Shown piece by piece: positions 1 to 9,954 of a stretch of 64,000 bases of DNA. Positions within the stretch are counted from its first letter, which is position 1. Every line of letters begins with the position of its first letter. The translations under genes and the position numbers were made by a program. Source of the DNA: Komagataeibacter sucrofermentans DSM 15973 (GTDB lineage: Bacteria; Pseudomonadota; Alphaproteobacteria; Acetobacterales; Acetobacteraceae); assembly GCF_040581405.1 (NCBI RefSeq), contig NZ_CP137157.1, positions 810,001 to 874,000 of the forward strand, in the 5' to 3' direction. The notes beneath the pieces are model-generated. The model was not told the origin of the DNA. It saw only the letters and a list, made by a program, of their open reading frames with translations, and searched no databases.

Positions 1-618
1 TGGTCGCGCCCGCTTGCCATTCACCCCCGCATCCTGGCCATGGCCGCCTCCACCGGGGGGCCGACCGCGTTCGCCCGCGTGCTGGGCGACCTGCCGCCCG
101 ACTTCGCGCTGCCGGTGGTGCTGGTGCAGCATATGGGCCAGAGCTTCATGGAGGGTTTTGCCCGGTGGCTCGACCAGCAGGTGGCGCTGCCGGTCCGGAT
201 TGCCCAGCACGGTATGCCGCTCGAGCGCGGGCAGGTGCTGGTGGCGCCGGGCAACCGGCACATGACGGTGGGCACGCGTGGCGAGGTGCTGCTGCATGAC
301 TCGGCCCCGGTGCAGGGGCAGCGGCCCTCGGCTGACGTGCTGTTTTCCTCAGTGGCAAAGGTTTTTGGCGCCGATGGGCTTGGCGTGCTGCTGACCGGCA
401 TGGGCGAGGACGGCGTGGAGGGGCTGGGCCGCATCCGTGCGCGCGGCGGCTACACGGTGGTGGAGGACCGCAGCACCGCCGTCATTCACGGCATGCCCGG
501 TGCTGCCGAACGCGTGGGGGCGGCGTGCATCAGCCTGCCGGTGCACGAAATCGCCCCCCATATCCTCCGGGCCATGGCGGGCGGCCCGGTTCCCTCCCAA
601 GACCCCCTGGCTGGATAA
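1..618 (+). CDS. cheB: Protein-glutamate methylesterase CheB, C-terminal part (5' end outside window)
   Basis: The reading frame is open from base 1, so the gene starts upstream and only the catalytic domain is visible (about 205 residues). CheB hydrolyses glutamyl methyl esters on chemoreceptors or, in alternative pathways, on other signalling proteins in the cytoplasm. The family's catalytic triad is visible: Ser in AASTGGP (bases 49-51), His in VQHMGQ and Asp in TGMGEDG. Whether an N-terminal receiver domain is present cannot be seen. It is followed 9 bases later by a hybrid histidine kinase and then a second one. No flagellar or chemoreceptor gene is visible, so it may belong to an alternative signalling pathway rather than chemotaxis. 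Identity of the domain is firm; its role here is inferred. Confidence 0.93.
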   Translation, partial: WSRPLAIHPRILAMAASTGGPTAFARVLGDLPPDFALPVVLVQHMGQSFMEGFARWLDQQVALPVRIAQHGMPLERGQVLVAPGNRHMTVGTRGEVLLHDSAPVQGQRPSADVLFSSVAKVFGADGLGVLLTGMGEDGVEGLGRIRARGGYTVVEDRSTAVIHGMPGAAERVGAACISLPVHEIAPHILRAMAGGPVPSQDPLAG

Positions 619-627
619 GACGACCCC

Positions 628-2490
628 ATGGTGCTGACCGACCGCGAAGACATTGCCGACACCCTGCTGCTGGTGGAGGATTCGGACACGCAGGCCCTGC
701 GCATCCGCCGCATGCTCGAGAGCCACGGCTTTCATGTCCATCGCGTGGCCAGCGGGGAGGAGGCGCTCGATACGCTTGATGTGCGCCTGCCGGGGCTGGT
801 GATTGCCGACTATCACCTGCCGGGCATGAATGGCGGCCAGCTTGCCCGCCAACTGCGCATGAACGCGGTCACGCGCACCATACCGGTGCTGATCCTGACC
901 GAGGGGATCGAGCCGGGGCTGGAGCGCGAGGGGCTGGAAAGCGGGGCGGATGCCTATATCCCCAAATCCTCGGACCCGGCGCTGATCGTATTCCGCATCC
1001 GCGCGCTGTTGCGCGAGCACGCGGCGCATGCGCCATCCCTCCTGCCGCAGCGCGTGTTCCGCCGCGCGCGCATCATGGTCATCGCCCCCGAGCCCGAACA
1101 CAGGCGCGCCGTGCCCGAACTGCTCGACCAGCTACGGCGTGACGGGCATATCGTGACCCTGTGGCATGATCCCTCCCGCCTAGTGCCCGCACTCCTGCAT
1201 GACCCCGAGCACATGCCCGACTGCGTGGTGATCGACCTTGCGTGCCGGGAGTTCGACGGGCTGGAAGTCTGCCGCAGGCTTGATGAATGGCGACAGGAGG
1301 ATCTGCTCTCGGGCAACGTGCCGCCGCGCATACTCGGCGTGGATGGCGCGCCCCGGCCCGATGCGAAGGAGTTCTCGGCCCGCGTGTTCGAGGCGGGGAT
1401 TGATGATCTCGTCTCACGCGATGTGGGGCCTGCGGCACTGGCGCTGCGCATTCGCGTGCTGGTGCGGCGCAAGCTGTTGCAAGATGACGTGCGCCGCATC
1501 GAGGTGGAGCGGCAGGCGCGTGAGATCGCGGTCAAAAGCGCGCGCGCGGAGGCGGCGGCCATTGCATCGAAAGCCTCGCTGGCCGAAGCGCTGGAGCAGG
1601 CCAACCGCGAACTGGCCGATGCCAACCGCAAGCTGATCGAAACCCAGGGCAAGCTGGTGCAGACCGCCAAGATGGCTTCCTTGGGTGAACTGGTGGCGGG
1701 CATCGCACACGAGATCAACAACCCGCTGGCCTTCATCCTGGCGCATAAGGACACGGTGGCGCGTGGGCTGGACCGGCTCGCGGCCATGGAAACCGCGACC
1801 ACCGACCCCGACCACGAACAGCGCGAGGCGATCCTGACCAAGTGCCGCGACCGGGTGGGGTCGATGAACATGGGGTTGCGGCGCATCCAGAACCTTGTGC
1901 TGAACCTGCGCAAATTCTCGCGCCTTGATGAAGGGCTGTTCCAGATCATCGACGTGCCCGAGGCGCTGGAAACGGTCATGGCGCTGTTGACCCAGAAGCT
2001 GGGCAGCGGCATTGCGGTCAGGCGGCAGTATGAGGCCCCTGACCGGCTGTACTGCCAGGCGGCGCTGCTCAATCAGGTCATCATGAATATTATCAGCAAT
2101 GCGGCGGATGCAATTCTTGCCGCCCAGCATGATGATATGTCTGGCCAGGGCGGTATAGCGGTGGGCGAGATCGGCATCCACACCTATCTCGCCCATAATG
2201 ACAGCGGGCCGGACAGTTACGTCTTTGTCATTACCGATAGCGGCCCCGGCATTGCGCCCGATGTGCAGGAGCGCATCTTCGAGCCGTTCTTCACCACCAA
2301 GCCGGTGGGCGCGGGCACCGGCTTGGGGCTGGCCATTGCCTATAGCGTGGTGCAGGCGCACCAGGGCAGCCTGTCGGTCGGGCGGGCGCCGCAGGGTGGG
2401 GCGCGCTTCACCATTTCCATACCGTGGCATCCGGGGCAGGAGGGTGAAAGCCCGCTACCGGCCACCACATCATCCGGGCGCATGGCCTAG
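628..2490 (+). CDS. Hybrid sensor histidine kinase with two N-terminal receiver domains
   Basis: A cytoplasmic two-component protein of 620 residues with no membrane segment. Residues about 10-125 form a receiver domain with phospho-acceptor Asp61 in [11 protein letters not shown] and a Lys in the IPKSSD loop. Residues about 145-285 look like a second, more divergent receiver: Asp203 in [12 protein letters not shown] is present, but the conserved Lys is replaced in DDLVSRD. A charged coiled coil (about 285-345) leads to a HisKA domain with His361 in AHEINNPL and an ATPase domain with an EPFFTTK and GTGLGLAI lid region. It starts 9 bases after cheB and ends 32 bases before the next hybrid kinase, so the three are probably one operon. 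The input signal is not evident; it may be phosphorylated by, or act with, the CheB/CheR module. Confidence 0.9.
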   Translation: MVLTDREDIADTLLLVEDSDTQALRIRRMLESHGFHVHRVASGEEALDTLDVRLPGLVIADYHLPGMNGGQLARQLRMNAVTRTIPVLILTEGIEPGLEREGLESGADAYIPKSSDPALIVFRIRALLREHAAHAPSLLPQRVFRRARIMVIAPEPEHRRAVPELLDQLRRDGHIVTLWHDPSRLVPALLHDPEHMPDCVVIDLACREFDGLEVCRRLDEWRQEDLLSGNVPPRILGVDGAPRPDAKEFSARVFEAGIDDLVSRDVGPAALALRIRVLVRRKLLQDDVRRIEVERQAREIAVKSARAEAAAIASKASLAEALEQANRELADANRKLIETQGKLVQTAKMASLGELVAGIAHEINNPLAFILAHKDTVARGLDRLAAMETATTDPDHEQREAILTKCRDRVGSMNMGLRRIQNLVLNLRKFSRLDEGLFQIIDVPEALETVMALLTQKLGSGIAVRRQYEAPDRLYCQAALLNQVIMNIISNAADAILAAQHDDMSGQGGIAVGEIGIHTYLAHNDSGPDSYVFVITDSGPGIAPDVQERIFEPFFTTKPVGAGTGLGLAIAYSVVQAHQGSLSVGRAPQGGARFTISIPWHPGQEGESPLPATTSSGRMA

Positions 2491-2522
2491 CCATGCCACA
2501 GGCCCGCGTGCAGGGAGAGACC

Positions 2523-4493
2523 ATGCCCATCAATACAGATCCCGCCACGCAGGCGCGCCCCGTTGTCCTGCTGGTGGATGACGAGGCGGAGATCCTCGTT
2601 GCCCTGACCGACCTGCTGGAAGACACGTTTACGGTCCTGTCCACCACATCGCCCACCGAGGCGCTGGAGATCCTCTCCACCCGCAACGATGTGGACGTGA
2701 TCGTGTCCGACCAGCGCATGCCCGAGATGGGCGGCGACGTGATGCTGGTCCGTGCCCGCGCCCATAGCGACGCCCAGGCCATACTGCTCACCGGCTATGC
2801 CGATATCGGCGCGGTGGCGGCGGCACTCAACCAGGGGCGCATCTCGTTCTATTCCCACAAGCCATGGGATCCTGATGCCCTGCGCGCCATGATCGTGCAG
2901 GCGGCGGATTACCATCGCCTCGAGCGCGAACTGCGCACCGAGCGCATGCTGCTGCACGGGCTGCTTGACAACCTGCGCTCGGGCCTTGGCTTCAAGGATG
3001 CGCAGGGGCGCTTCATCCGCATCAACCAGCAGGCGGCCGATTTCTATGGCCGCGACATCAATGCCTGCCTTGGCCACACGGAGGAGGAACTGTGTGATGC
3101 CGGCCTCCTGCCCATTATCCGTGCGGCCAGCGCGCGCCTGCGGGCGGAGGGGCGCGACGAGGAATCGCTGGAACTGCCTGCTCATATCCGCGGTGCCGCA
3201 CAGGGGCGGTGGCGCGAGATCACGCGCGTGGTGCTTGGTGCGCTGGGCGATGGCTCGGCCGGCTCGGTCGTGATCAACCGCGACATCACCCGCCAGCAGG
3301 AAATGGCGGCTCGCCTGCGCCAGGCGGAAAAGATGCAGGCGCTCGGCACGCTGGCGGGCGGCATTGCGCATGACTTCAACAACCTGCTCACCGCCGTTCT
3401 CGGCTCGCTCGAACTCGTGCGTGACATGGGGCCGGAGGAAGGGCCGATGGCCCGCCTGCTCGATAACGCCGCCGCCGCCGCCCAGCGTGGCGCATCACTC
3501 ACGCGCAGGCTGCTCAATTTCAGCCGCCCGCGCGACCTGAGCTTTGAGCCGGTGGATGTGAACGCCCTGCTGCACGGCATGAAGGATCTTCTGGCCCAGA
3601 CCGTGGTCTCGCGTCAGGGCAAGGGGGCAAACGGGCAGCCCTGTTCCATCGTGGTCGACACCGCCGGCTCTGACGGGGTGCTGCCGCCCGTGTGCACCGA
3701 TGCAGGCCAGCTTGAGCTTGCCGTGCTCAATTTGTGCATCAACGCGGTCGACGCCATGCCCGGCGGCGGCATGATCGTGGTCTCGACCGCGCTCAAGCAG
3801 GTGAAGGAGATCGTGGCGGGCACCAACCTCGTGCCGGGCAACTACGTGATGGTTTCGGTCACCGATCAGGGGGTGGGCATGTCGCCCGAGACGCTGGCGC
3901 GCGTGTTCGAGCCGTTCTTCACCACCAAGGATGTGGGGCGTGGCACGGGGCTGGGCCTGTCCATGATCTATGGGTTCATCCGCCATGTGGGCGGCGAGGT
4001 GCAGGTGCGCAGCCAGCCGGGCGAGGGCACGCGCGTGGACCTGTGCCTGCCGGTGCAGGGTGGCGTCACGGCCGGCCGCCCCCTGCCTGCGGCAGCCCCG
4101 CAGGCGCAGGCAGGTGACACGAGCGCGCGTGCGCTGCATGTGATGGTGGTGGATGACGAGCCGGGCGTGCGCGCAGTTACAGCAGGCTTCCTGCGCGCGC
4201 GGGGGCATGAGGTGTGCGAATATTCCTCCGGCACGGCGGCGGTTGAGGCGATGAAGGCCGGGCTCGGGCCGATCGACCTCGTGATCATGGACGTGATGAT
4301 GCCGGGCATGGGCGGGCTCGAGACAGTGCACCACCTCCAGGCCCTGCGTCCCGGCCTGCGCGTGCTGTACCTGACCGGCTATGCCAGCGCGGGCGCCCTG
4401 CCTGCGGGCAGCGCCAATGTCATGCACAAGCCCTTCACGCAGGCGGATCTCGCCGCCCATATCGACCGGATCATGCAGCGCCCGCCTGACTGA
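2523..4493 (+). CDS. Hybrid sensor histidine kinase: receiver-PAS-HisKA-HATPase-receiver
   Basis: A soluble protein of 656 residues. An N-terminal receiver (about 12-125) has Asp63 in [11 protein letters not shown] and Lys in SHKPW. A PAS-like segment follows (about 140-255), then HisKA with His283 in AHDFNNLL, an ATPase domain with EPFFTTK and GRGTGLGLS, and a C-terminal receiver (about 538-650) with Asp590 in [11 protein letters not shown] and Lys in MHKPF. I chose the ATG at 2523 because GGGAGA lies 4 bases upstream; an in-frame ATG at 2493 has no ribosome binding site. With the preceding kinase and CheB it offers three Asp and two His phosphorylation sites with good motifs, plus one doubtful receiver, which suggests a multistep phosphorelay. 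No output DNA-binding domain is encoded here, so the final target is unknown. Confidence 0.9.
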   Translation: MPINTDPATQARPVVLLVDDEAEILVALTDLLEDTFTVLSTTSPTEALEILSTRNDVDVIVSDQRMPEMGGDVMLVRARAHSDAQAILLTGYADIGAVAAALNQGRISFYSHKPWDPDALRAMIVQAADYHRLERELRTERMLLHGLLDNLRSGLGFKDAQGRFIRINQQAADFYGRDINACLGHTEEELCDAGLLPIIRAASARLRAEGRDEESLELPAHIRGAAQGRWREITRVVLGALGDGSAGSVVINRDITRQQEMAARLRQAEKMQALGTLAGGIAHDFNNLLTAVLGSLELVRDMGPEEGPMARLLDNAAAAAQRGASLTRRLLNFSRPRDLSFEPVDVNALLHGMKDLLAQTVVSRQGKGANGQPCSIVVDTAGSDGVLPPVCTDAGQLELAVLNLCINAVDAMPGGGMIVVSTALKQVKEIVAGTNLVPGNYVMVSVTDQGVGMSPETLARVFEPFFTTKDVGRGTGLGLSMIYGFIRHVGGEVQVRSQPGEGTRVDLCLPVQGGVTAGRPLPAAAPQAQAGDTSARALHVMVVDDEPGVRAVTAGFLRARGHEVCEYSSGTAAVEAMKAGLGPIDLVIMDVMMPGMGGLETVHHLQALRPGLRVLYLTGYASAGALPAGSANVMHKPFTQADLAAHIDRIMQRPPD

Positions 4494-4564
4494 AATGCGG
4501 CGCGCGCCCGGCGGTGGGCGCGTTGCCCCTTGTGCTGGCGCAGGAAGGTTTTATCTGTAACATC

Positions 4565-5158
4565 ATGCAAGATCATCATTCCTCATCCCATGACCCGGTC
4601 GGGTGGCATGGTACGACCATTCTGTGTGTGCGGCGCGGTGGCCGTGTTGCCATGGCGGGCGACGGGCAGGTGACGCTGGGCGCTACCGTGATCAAGGGCA
4701 ATGCCCGCAAGGTGCGCCGCATCGGGCCGACGGGGCAGATCCTGGCAGGCTTTGCCGGGGCGACGGCTGATGCCTTCACGCTGCTGGAGCGGCTGGAAAA
4801 CAAGCTCGAGCGCTATCCCAACCAGCTTGAGCGCGCCTGCGTGGAACTGGCCAAGGACTGGCGCACCGACCGCTACCTGCGCCGGCTGGAAGCGATGATG
4901 GCCGTAGCCGATGCCGAGCGCTCCTTTACGCTGACCGGTAATGGCGATGTGCTGGAACCCGAGGACGGCATCATCGCCATTGGCTCGGGCGGCAATTACG
5001 CGCTCTCCGCCGCGCGGGCCCTGCTGGGCATTGACGGGCTGGGTGCCGAGGAGATTGCCCGCCGGTCGATGAAGATCGCCGGTGATATCTGTGTCTATAC
5101 CAACCATTCCGTCATTGTGGAGACACTGGGCGCGGATGCGCATGAAGGGGCAGCGTAA
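4565..5158 (+). CDS. hslV: ATP-dependent protease subunit HslV
   Basis: The peptidase subunit of the HslVU (ClpQY) protease, a double hexamer in the cytoplasm that degrades unfolded proteins fed to it by HslU. The N-terminal nucleophile Thr follows a short propeptide: GWHG is followed by TTILCV, and the family cleaves before the first Thr. GDGQVTLG and the C-terminal NHSVIVETL segment are also typical. I chose the ATG at 4565 because the frame upstream encodes an atypical extension; AGGAAGG lies 16 bases ahead, rather far. The stop codon overlaps the hslU start by one base (TAATG), indicating translational coupling. Confidence 0.96.
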   Translation: MQDHHSSSHDPVGWHGTTILCVRRGGRVAMAGDGQVTLGATVIKGNARKVRRIGPTGQILAGFAGATADAFTLLERLENKLERYPNQLERACVELAKDWRTDRYLRRLEAMMAVADAERSFTLTGNGDVLEPEDGIIAIGSGGNYALSAARALLGIDGLGAEEIARRSMKIAGDICVYTNHSVIVETLGADAHEGAA

Positions 5159-6471
5159 TGGAAATACCCAATCATACCCCGCGTGAGATTGTCTCCGAAC
5201 TCGACCGCTTCATCATTGGCCAGGGCGATGCCAAGCGCGCCGTGGCCATTGCGCTGCGCAACCGCTGGCGTCGCGCACAATTGCCCGATGCGATGCGTGA
5301 AGAGGTCGTGCCCAAAAACATCCTGATGATCGGGCCGACGGGCTGCGGCAAGACCGAGATCGCCCGCCGCCTTGCCAAGCTCGCGCAGGCGCCGTTCCTG
5401 AAGGTCGAGGCCACCAAATTCACTGAAGTGGGTTATGTTGGCCGTGATGTGGAGAGCATCATCCGCGACCTGATCGAGGTCTCGATCAACATGCTGCGCG
5501 ACCTGCGGCGCAGGGATGTCGAGGCCAATGCCGGGGAAGCCGCCGAGAAGCTCCTGCTCGATGCGCTGGTGGGCGAGGGGGCATCAGCCGAGACGCGCAA
5601 CAAGTTCCGCCGCATGCTGCGCGCGGGCGAGCTTGAGCACAAGGAAGTCGAGATCTCGATTGCGGAGGGCGGCAACCCGACCCAGTCCGACATGCCGAAC
5701 ATGACGCCGGGCACCGTCATCAACTTCTCGGACATGATGAAGGGCTTCATGAACCGCGTGCCGCAGCAAAAGCGCATGACGGTCGCCGCCGCCCGCGCGG
5801 CCCTGATCCGGCAGGAAGCGGACCGCATGCTCGATACCGAGGCCCTGACGCGTGAGGCCGTGGTCCACGCGCAGGACCACGGCATCGTCTTCCTCGACGA
5901 GATCGACAAGGTCTGCGCCCGTGCCTCCGAAGGGGGTGCGCGTGGCGGCGATGTGTCGCGTGAAGGCGTGCAGCGCGACCTGCTGCCGCTGATCGAGGGC
6001 ACCACCGTCTCGACCAAATACGGCCCGGTGCGCACGGATCATATCCTGTTCATTGCATCGGGCGCGTTCCATATTGCCAAGCCGTCCGACCTGCTGCCCG
6101 AGTTGCAGGGGCGGTTGCCCATCAGGGTGGAACTTGCCTCGCTCACGCGCGAGGATCTGCGCCGCATCCTGACCGAACCAGAGCATTCGCTGCTCAAGCA
6201 GTATGTTGCCCTGCTGGGCACGGAGGATGTCACGCTGTCGTTCAGCGATGGGGCGATTGACGCGCTGGCGGAACTGGCGGCGGATATTAACGAGCGGGTG
6301 GAAAATATCGGCGCGCGGCGTCTGGCCACCGTGCTTGAGCGCCTTTTGGAGGATGTGTCCTTTACCGCGGCTGACCGCAAGGGCGAAGCTGTGGTGATCG
6401 AGGCGGCCGACGTGCAGGCCAAGGTTGCGCCCCTGGCCCGCAAGGGTGATCTGAGCCGCTTTATCCTGTAG
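5158..6471 (+). CDS. hslU: ATP-dependent protease ATPase subunit HslU
   Basis: The AAA+ unfoldase partner of HslV, 437 residues. Visible motifs are Walker [10 protein letters not shown], the [14 protein letters not shown] pore-region segment, Walker [10 protein letters not shown] and a C-terminal helical domain ending in LSRFIL, whose tail in this family inserts into HslV to activate it. The large central I domain (about residues 115-230) is present. It overlaps the stop of hslV by one base, the usual arrangement. A GC-rich hairpin with a T run follows 20 bases after the stop, closing a two-gene operon. Confidence 0.97.
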   Translation: MEIPNHTPREIVSELDRFIIGQGDAKRAVAIALRNRWRRAQLPDAMREEVVPKNILMIGPTGCGKTEIARRLAKLAQAPFLKVEATKFTEVGYVGRDVESIIRDLIEVSINMLRDLRRRDVEANAGEAAEKLLLDALVGEGASAETRNKFRRMLRAGELEHKEVEISIAEGGNPTQSDMPNMTPGTVINFSDMMKGFMNRVPQQKRMTVAAARAALIRQEADRMLDTEALTREAVVHAQDHGIVFLDEIDKVCARASEGGARGGDVSREGVQRDLLPLIEGTTVSTKYGPVRTDHILFIASGAFHIAKPSDLLPELQGRLPIRVELASLTREDLRRILTEPEHSLLKQYVALLGTEDVTLSFSDGAIDALAELAADINERVENIGARRLATVLERLLEDVSFTAADRKGEAVVIEAADVQAKVAPLARKGDLSRFIL

Positions 6472-6492
6472 GGCATGACCTAACCCGCAGGG

Positions 6493-6518
6493 GGCCGCGC
6501 CGCAGGGTGCGGCCTTTT
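6493..6518 (+). terminator. Intrinsic terminator after hslVU
   Basis: GGCCGC at 6493-6498 pairs with GCGGCC at 6509-6514 and is followed by TTTT. It lies 21 bases downstream of the hslU stop. Confidence 0.7.
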
Positions 6519-6556
6519 GCATTCTGACCGATTTGACGGCCACCAATGCTGGAAAG

Positions 6557-7003
6557 ATGATGACCGATCCGTTTGTAAAGCCCGAGGACGATACCGCCGC
6601 TGACGCCATTGCCGAGATTGGCGAGGAACTGGCCCTGTTTGATGACTGGATGCAGCGCTACCAGTACATCATTGAACTGGGGCGCAAGCTGCCGCCTTTT
6701 CCCGCCGCGTGGCAGGATGACGCCCATCGCGTGCCCGGCTGCCAGAGCCAGGTCTGGATGGAAGTGCAGCCACGCGATGGCGCGCTCTACCTTGCTGGCG
6801 CATCGGATGCGGCCATCGTGTCGGGGCTGGTGGCGCTGCTGCTGCGGGTCTATTCCGGCCGCAGCAGGCAGGAGATTCTGGATACGGACCCGGCCTTCCT
6901 GCGCGAGCTGGGGCTGGTGCAGGCGCTCTCCACCAATCGGGGCAACGGGGTGGAAGCCATGGCGCAGGCCATTCGCAAGGCAGCGGCGGCCCTGCCCGCC
7001 TGA
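6557..7003 (+). CDS. sufE: SufE-type cysteine desulfuration protein
   Basis: About 148 residues, the normal size for SufE/CsdE. This family accepts persulfide sulfur from a cysteine desulfurase (SufS) and passes it to the Fe-S assembly scaffold. The active-site Cys is in HRVPGCQSQVW, and the segment FDDWMQRYQYIIELGRKLP is the family signature near the N-terminus. The start is uncertain: ATG codons occur at 6557 and 6560 just after GGAAAG; a TTG at 6533 is less likely. It stands alone here, with no suf operon in the window. Confidence 0.9.
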   Translation: MMTDPFVKPEDDTAADAIAEIGEELALFDDWMQRYQYIIELGRKLPPFPAAWQDDAHRVPGCQSQVWMEVQPRDGALYLAGASDAAIVSGLVALLLRVYSGRSRQEILDTDPAFLRELGLVQALSTNRGNGVEAMAQAIRKAAAALPA

Positions 7004-7026
7004 AACAGCAGAAAGCGTTGAAAACA

Positions 7027-7053
7027 GCCGCCTTTTCAGAACAGAAAGGCGGC
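7027..7053. terminator. Bidirectional terminator between sufE and copZ-like gene
   Basis: A perfect 9 bp inverted repeat, GCCGCCTTT at 7027-7035 and AAAGGCGGC at 7045-7053, sits between two convergent genes and could end transcription from both. Confidence 0.65.
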
Positions 7054-7072
7054 GTGTGAACGATTCTGGCGT

Positions 7073-7282
7073 TCAGTAACCCGCATCAAATCCTGCGTCG
7101 TCCACGGCGGCGTACAGGTCTTCGAGGTTGGTCGAGCGGGCATCATAGGTCACGAAAGCCTTGCCCTGTTCAAGCGAGACCTCAACCATCGAAACACCAT
7201 CCACCCCTTCGAGTGCGCGCTGCACCTTGGCAGCGCAGCCATCGCAGGTCATGCCCTGTATGTTCAGTGTCAGTTTTTCCAT
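7073..7282 (-). CDS. Heavy-metal-associated (HMA) domain protein, CopZ-like
   Basis: A 69-residue protein that is a single HMA domain. It has the metal-binding motif GMTCDGC near residue 11 and the expected beta-alpha-beta spacing, ending in AAVDDAGFDAGY. Such proteins carry Cu(I) in the cytoplasm and hand it to P-type ATPases or regulators. The start at 7282 (MEKLTLNIQG) was chosen because it gives a complete HMA domain; a long upstream extension in the same frame looks non-coding. No copper ATPase or CueR-type regulator lies next to it, so its partner must be elsewhere. Confidence 0.88.
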   Translation of the reverse strand: MEKLTLNIQGMTCDGCAAKVQRALEGVDGVSMVEVSLEQGKAFVTYDARSTNLEDLYAAVDDAGFDAGY

Positions 7283-7830
7283 GGTCTGGCTACCTTCATG
7301 CTGTTTCACGCCCGCAGGTGCTACGTTGGGTTGATCAGTCGAATTATTACAACGGAAAAGAGTGTGGCGCCATCGCCTCTTCCGCAGTGTGCCCGCCCGT
7401 GGCGCGGGATATGTGCCGGAGTTGCCTCCATCAGTTCTACATGACCGATTATGCAGTCCGACCGCACATGACATGATTGGCACGGGTTTTGCATGGCCGG
7501 TGGCTGACGTGTGATCTGGCAATCCGCCATGAAGCCGTTTTTTTATGTCAGTGCGACGGAAGGGGAAATCCTGTTCCCTGCATGGATAGGCCACTGATAA
7601 AGACGGCTTTCGGGTGTCGCGTGCAGGTTCGGACAGGCGGCCTTTCTGCGCTGTCATTATGATAAATAATATTATCACACATAATAAAAATGGAATCATT
7701 TCTATTTTGTTCTGATAGGGGAGCTATCACGATCCTGGCGTGTGCATGCGGCGGCATAGAGCAGGAAAACTTCCTGTATCACGCACGACATGCAGGCAAT
7801 GACTATGGAAATAGTGCATTGATAAAAAAG

Positions 7831-7902
7831 GATAAAAGTTTTGGGTGCCGCCTTTTTGAAAAAAGACGGCGGTCTTTGAAGCTGTTTGTAAAAAGCGTAC
7901 CA
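7831..7902 (-). repeat. Dispersed two-hairpin intergenic repeat, copy 1 (reverse orientation)
   Basis: It starts GATAAAAGTTTTGGGTGCCG, then GCCGCC-T5-GAA-A4-GACGGC forms a hairpin, then TTTGAAGCTGTTTG and AAAAGC form the degraded second hairpin. It matches the reverse complement of the copy at 40681-40765. The 3' hairpin is worn compared with the other copies. Confidence 0.75.
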
Positions 7903-7962
7903 GGCGTTTTGCCCGCTGGCTTTTAAGGCAGCCACGGCAGCGCCGCGGAAGGGGGCGCACAT

Positions 7963-7996
7963 ACAAAAAGGGCCGGTGCTTGCGCAACCGGCCCTT
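7963..7996 (-). terminator. Intrinsic terminator of hpnR
   Basis: AAGGGCCGGT at 7968-7977 pairs perfectly with ACCGGCCCTT at 7987-7996. Read on the minus strand the stem is followed by a T run (TTTTTGT), which suits the end of hpnR 28 bases away. Confidence 0.8.
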
Positions 7997-8023
7997 GCAT
8001 GGCGGGGTGATCGACGCGGGGCG

Positions 8024-9568
8024 TCAGTCAACCGTGCTCATGCGGGTTTCATCAACGAACTTTTCGGTATCATCATCGATCTTGCGCGACTTGCGGCCAG
8101 CCGGGCCATGCACGTACAGCGTCTTGCGGTCGACCTTCTGGTCAGAACCCTGCGGCTTGAGCGGCATTTCATATTCCGGCTTCTGCGCGTGGTCGGCCAT
8201 CTGCAGTTCGGGGTTGAACACCGAGTTGAACTTCCAGATCATGGTCAGGAAGTTGGTCTGCCCACGCAGCGCAAGGCGCAGGGCAATGCCCAGCGTGTCC
8301 TTGATCGCGCTCCAGCCCAGATGCTTGTTATTGAGGATCTGCTGGGTCTTGACGAGTTCCTCATAGAACTCGCGCAGCGGCAGGGTGGTGGGCATGACCG
8401 CGTGCTGGATGTCGAACAGACGGTAGTCGCGCGTGGTCAGCTTGCGGGACTCGCTCTCCCAGATTTCGGTGCCGGGGTAGGGGGTCGTGACCGAGATGTT
8501 CACGATATCCGGAATCTCGAGGCACCACTGGCGGATGACCTCGAAGCGCTCGCGGTCCCATGACGGATCGGCAATCAGGTTGATGGCCACGATCAGGTCG
8601 AGCGAGCGGGCGTATTCCAGCGCCTCGAAGTTGCGGTCCATCGACACGCGCTTGCGGAAGCGCTTCAGCCCTTCGGCATCCACTGCCTCAAGCCCGATGA
8701 AGATGTAGCTCAGCCCGATCTCTTTCCAGACCGCGAACACTTCCTTGTTGCGCATCAGCACGTCGGCGCGCGTCTCCAGGTAGTATTCCTTCTGGATGTT
8801 GCGGCGCTTGATCTCGTCGGCAATGGCCATGCCGTGCTCGGCATGCACGAAGGCCACGTCGTCGACGATGAAGATGCCGGGCTCCTTGATCTCCTGCAGT
8901 TCCTCGCCAATCACCTTGGCGCTCGCCGTGCGGTAGGAGCGGCCATAGAAGGTCCAGGCGCTACAGAACGTGCAGTCCCACGGGCAGCCACGGGCGAATT
9001 CGATGGAGGCGGCGGGGTCAAGTGTGCCGATGAAGTATTTGCGGCGGTGGCGCAGCAGGTCGCGCGCGGGGCGCACCACATCAAGCGATTCGATGAAGAT
9101 GGGCGGCGGGCCATCACCATCCATGGTCACCACGCCGGGCACGGTGGTCAGGTCCTTGCCCTGCTCCCATGCCTCGAGCAGCAGGCCGACGGTGGCGTCG
9201 CCTTCACCCTTGAGCACGCAGTTGATGGCGCCATCGGACAGGGCCAGCACGTCACGCGCGATGAACGAGATGGAATGGCCGCCAATGAACAGGAACACGT
9301 TGGGCAGGCGCTTGCGCGTTTCCTTGCACAGGTCAATGATCTCGGGAACATTGGCCAGGTAATTGCCCGAGAAGCAGATGGCATGCGGGCGGAATTCCTC
9401 GATGCGCTGCCAGTAATCGGGGTGTTTCTCGACCTGCAGGTCGATGATCTGCACGTCATGCCCCTTGTTGCGCGCTGCACCGGCAACCAGTTCAAGCCCC
9501 AGCGGTTCAAGACGCAGGAAGACCTTCGTGTACATGAGCGAGCTTGGATGAACGGCCAGTAATCTCAT
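8024..9568 (-). CDS. hpnR: Hopanoid C-3 methylase HpnR (B12-binding radical SAM)
   Basis: A 514-residue radical SAM enzyme that adds a methyl group at C-3 of bacteriohopanepolyols, membrane lipids made in quantity by acetic acid bacteria. The N-terminal part (about 1-150) is a cobalamin-binding-type domain starting MRLLAVHPSSLMYTKVFLRL, which I recognise as HpnR-like, with FIGGHS. The 4Fe-4S motif CPWDCTFC gives Cys195, Cys199 and Cys202. GAGG-type ribosome binding sequence (GAGG, 8 bases ahead of the ATG) supports the start. It is monocistronic with its own terminator, and no other hopanoid gene is near. Other B12 radical SAM enzymes of unknown substrate are the alternative, but the N-terminus fits HpnR well. 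Confidence 0.88.
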   Translation of the reverse strand: MRLLAVHPSSLMYTKVFLRLEPLGLELVAGAARNKGHDVQIIDLQVEKHPDYWQRIEEFRPHAICFSGNYLANVPEIIDLCKETRKRLPNVFLFIGGHSISFIARDVLALSDGAINCVLKGEGDATVGLLLEAWEQGKDLTTVPGVVTMDGDGPPPIFIESLDVVRPARDLLRHRRKYFIGTLDPAASIEFARGCPWDCTFCSAWTFYGRSYRTASAKVIGEELQEIKEPGIFIVDDVAFVHAEHGMAIADEIKRRNIQKEYYLETRADVLMRNKEVFAVWKEIGLSYIFIGLEAVDAEGLKRFRKRVSMDRNFEALEYARSLDLIVAINLIADPSWDRERFEVIRQWCLEIPDIVNISVTTPYPGTEIWESESRKLTTRDYRLFDIQHAVMPTTLPLREFYEELVKTQQILNNKHLGWSAIKDTLGIALRLALRGQTNFLTMIWKFNSVFNPELQMADHAQKPEYEMPLKPQGSDQKVDRKTLYVHGPAGRKSRKIDDDTEKFVDETRMSTVD

Positions 9569-9954
9569 TCTTTTACCTCAGGCATCGATGGGGACGGGGG
9601 ACAACGCGCGACAGCCATACGCAATCTGGTAACAAATTTACAGCCGGTCCGGTGCTGTATTTGCAATTTTTATATATCACACATGATTTAAAAAAAATCA
9701 GAATAATGACAGAGGGTGGCAATATAAGTGCCGCCTGTCACCAAGATCACGGTAATATCACCTATGCATTCAGATGATACCACCATCTGGCTTCATCATA
9801 TTTTCTTGGCAGGTATGCTTTGTGTTCATGTCCGGCATTGCCGGTAGGGCACCTATGCATTGCCAACGCGGCACCGCCTGCGGGGGTATCTTGTCCCCTA
9901 TCGCGGGGAGCGCTTTCGTGGCAGTCTTGCCAGCGCTTAAGCGACGGGGTCGAA
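9569..9954. other. Intergenic region (386 bp) between divergent genes
   Basis: It separates hpnR (minus) from a small lipoprotein (plus) and must hold both promoters. Bases about 9650-9720 are AT-rich, unlike the coding sequence around them. I see no gene, tRNA or clear operator in it. Confidence 0.5.

Larger units (their letters stand above)
7283..8023. other. Intergenic region (741 bp) with one dispersed repeat and AT-rich stretch
   Basis: No convincing gene is visible between the copZ-like gene and hpnR. The region contains an AT-rich stretch near 7650-7700 with an inverted repeat TGATAA (7660-7665) / TTATCA (7672-7677), a copy of the dispersed hairpin element at 7831-7902, and the hpnR terminator. 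Short open frames across the repeat encode the low-complexity peptides typical of that element and are not counted as genes. A small RNA cannot be excluded. Confidence 0.6.

Noticed and set aside
7690-7926. Possible small gene across repeat copy 1
   Set aside because: Its translation across the repeat (KSFGCRLFEKRRRSLKLF) is what the hairpin element gives by chance; similar frames occur at other copies.
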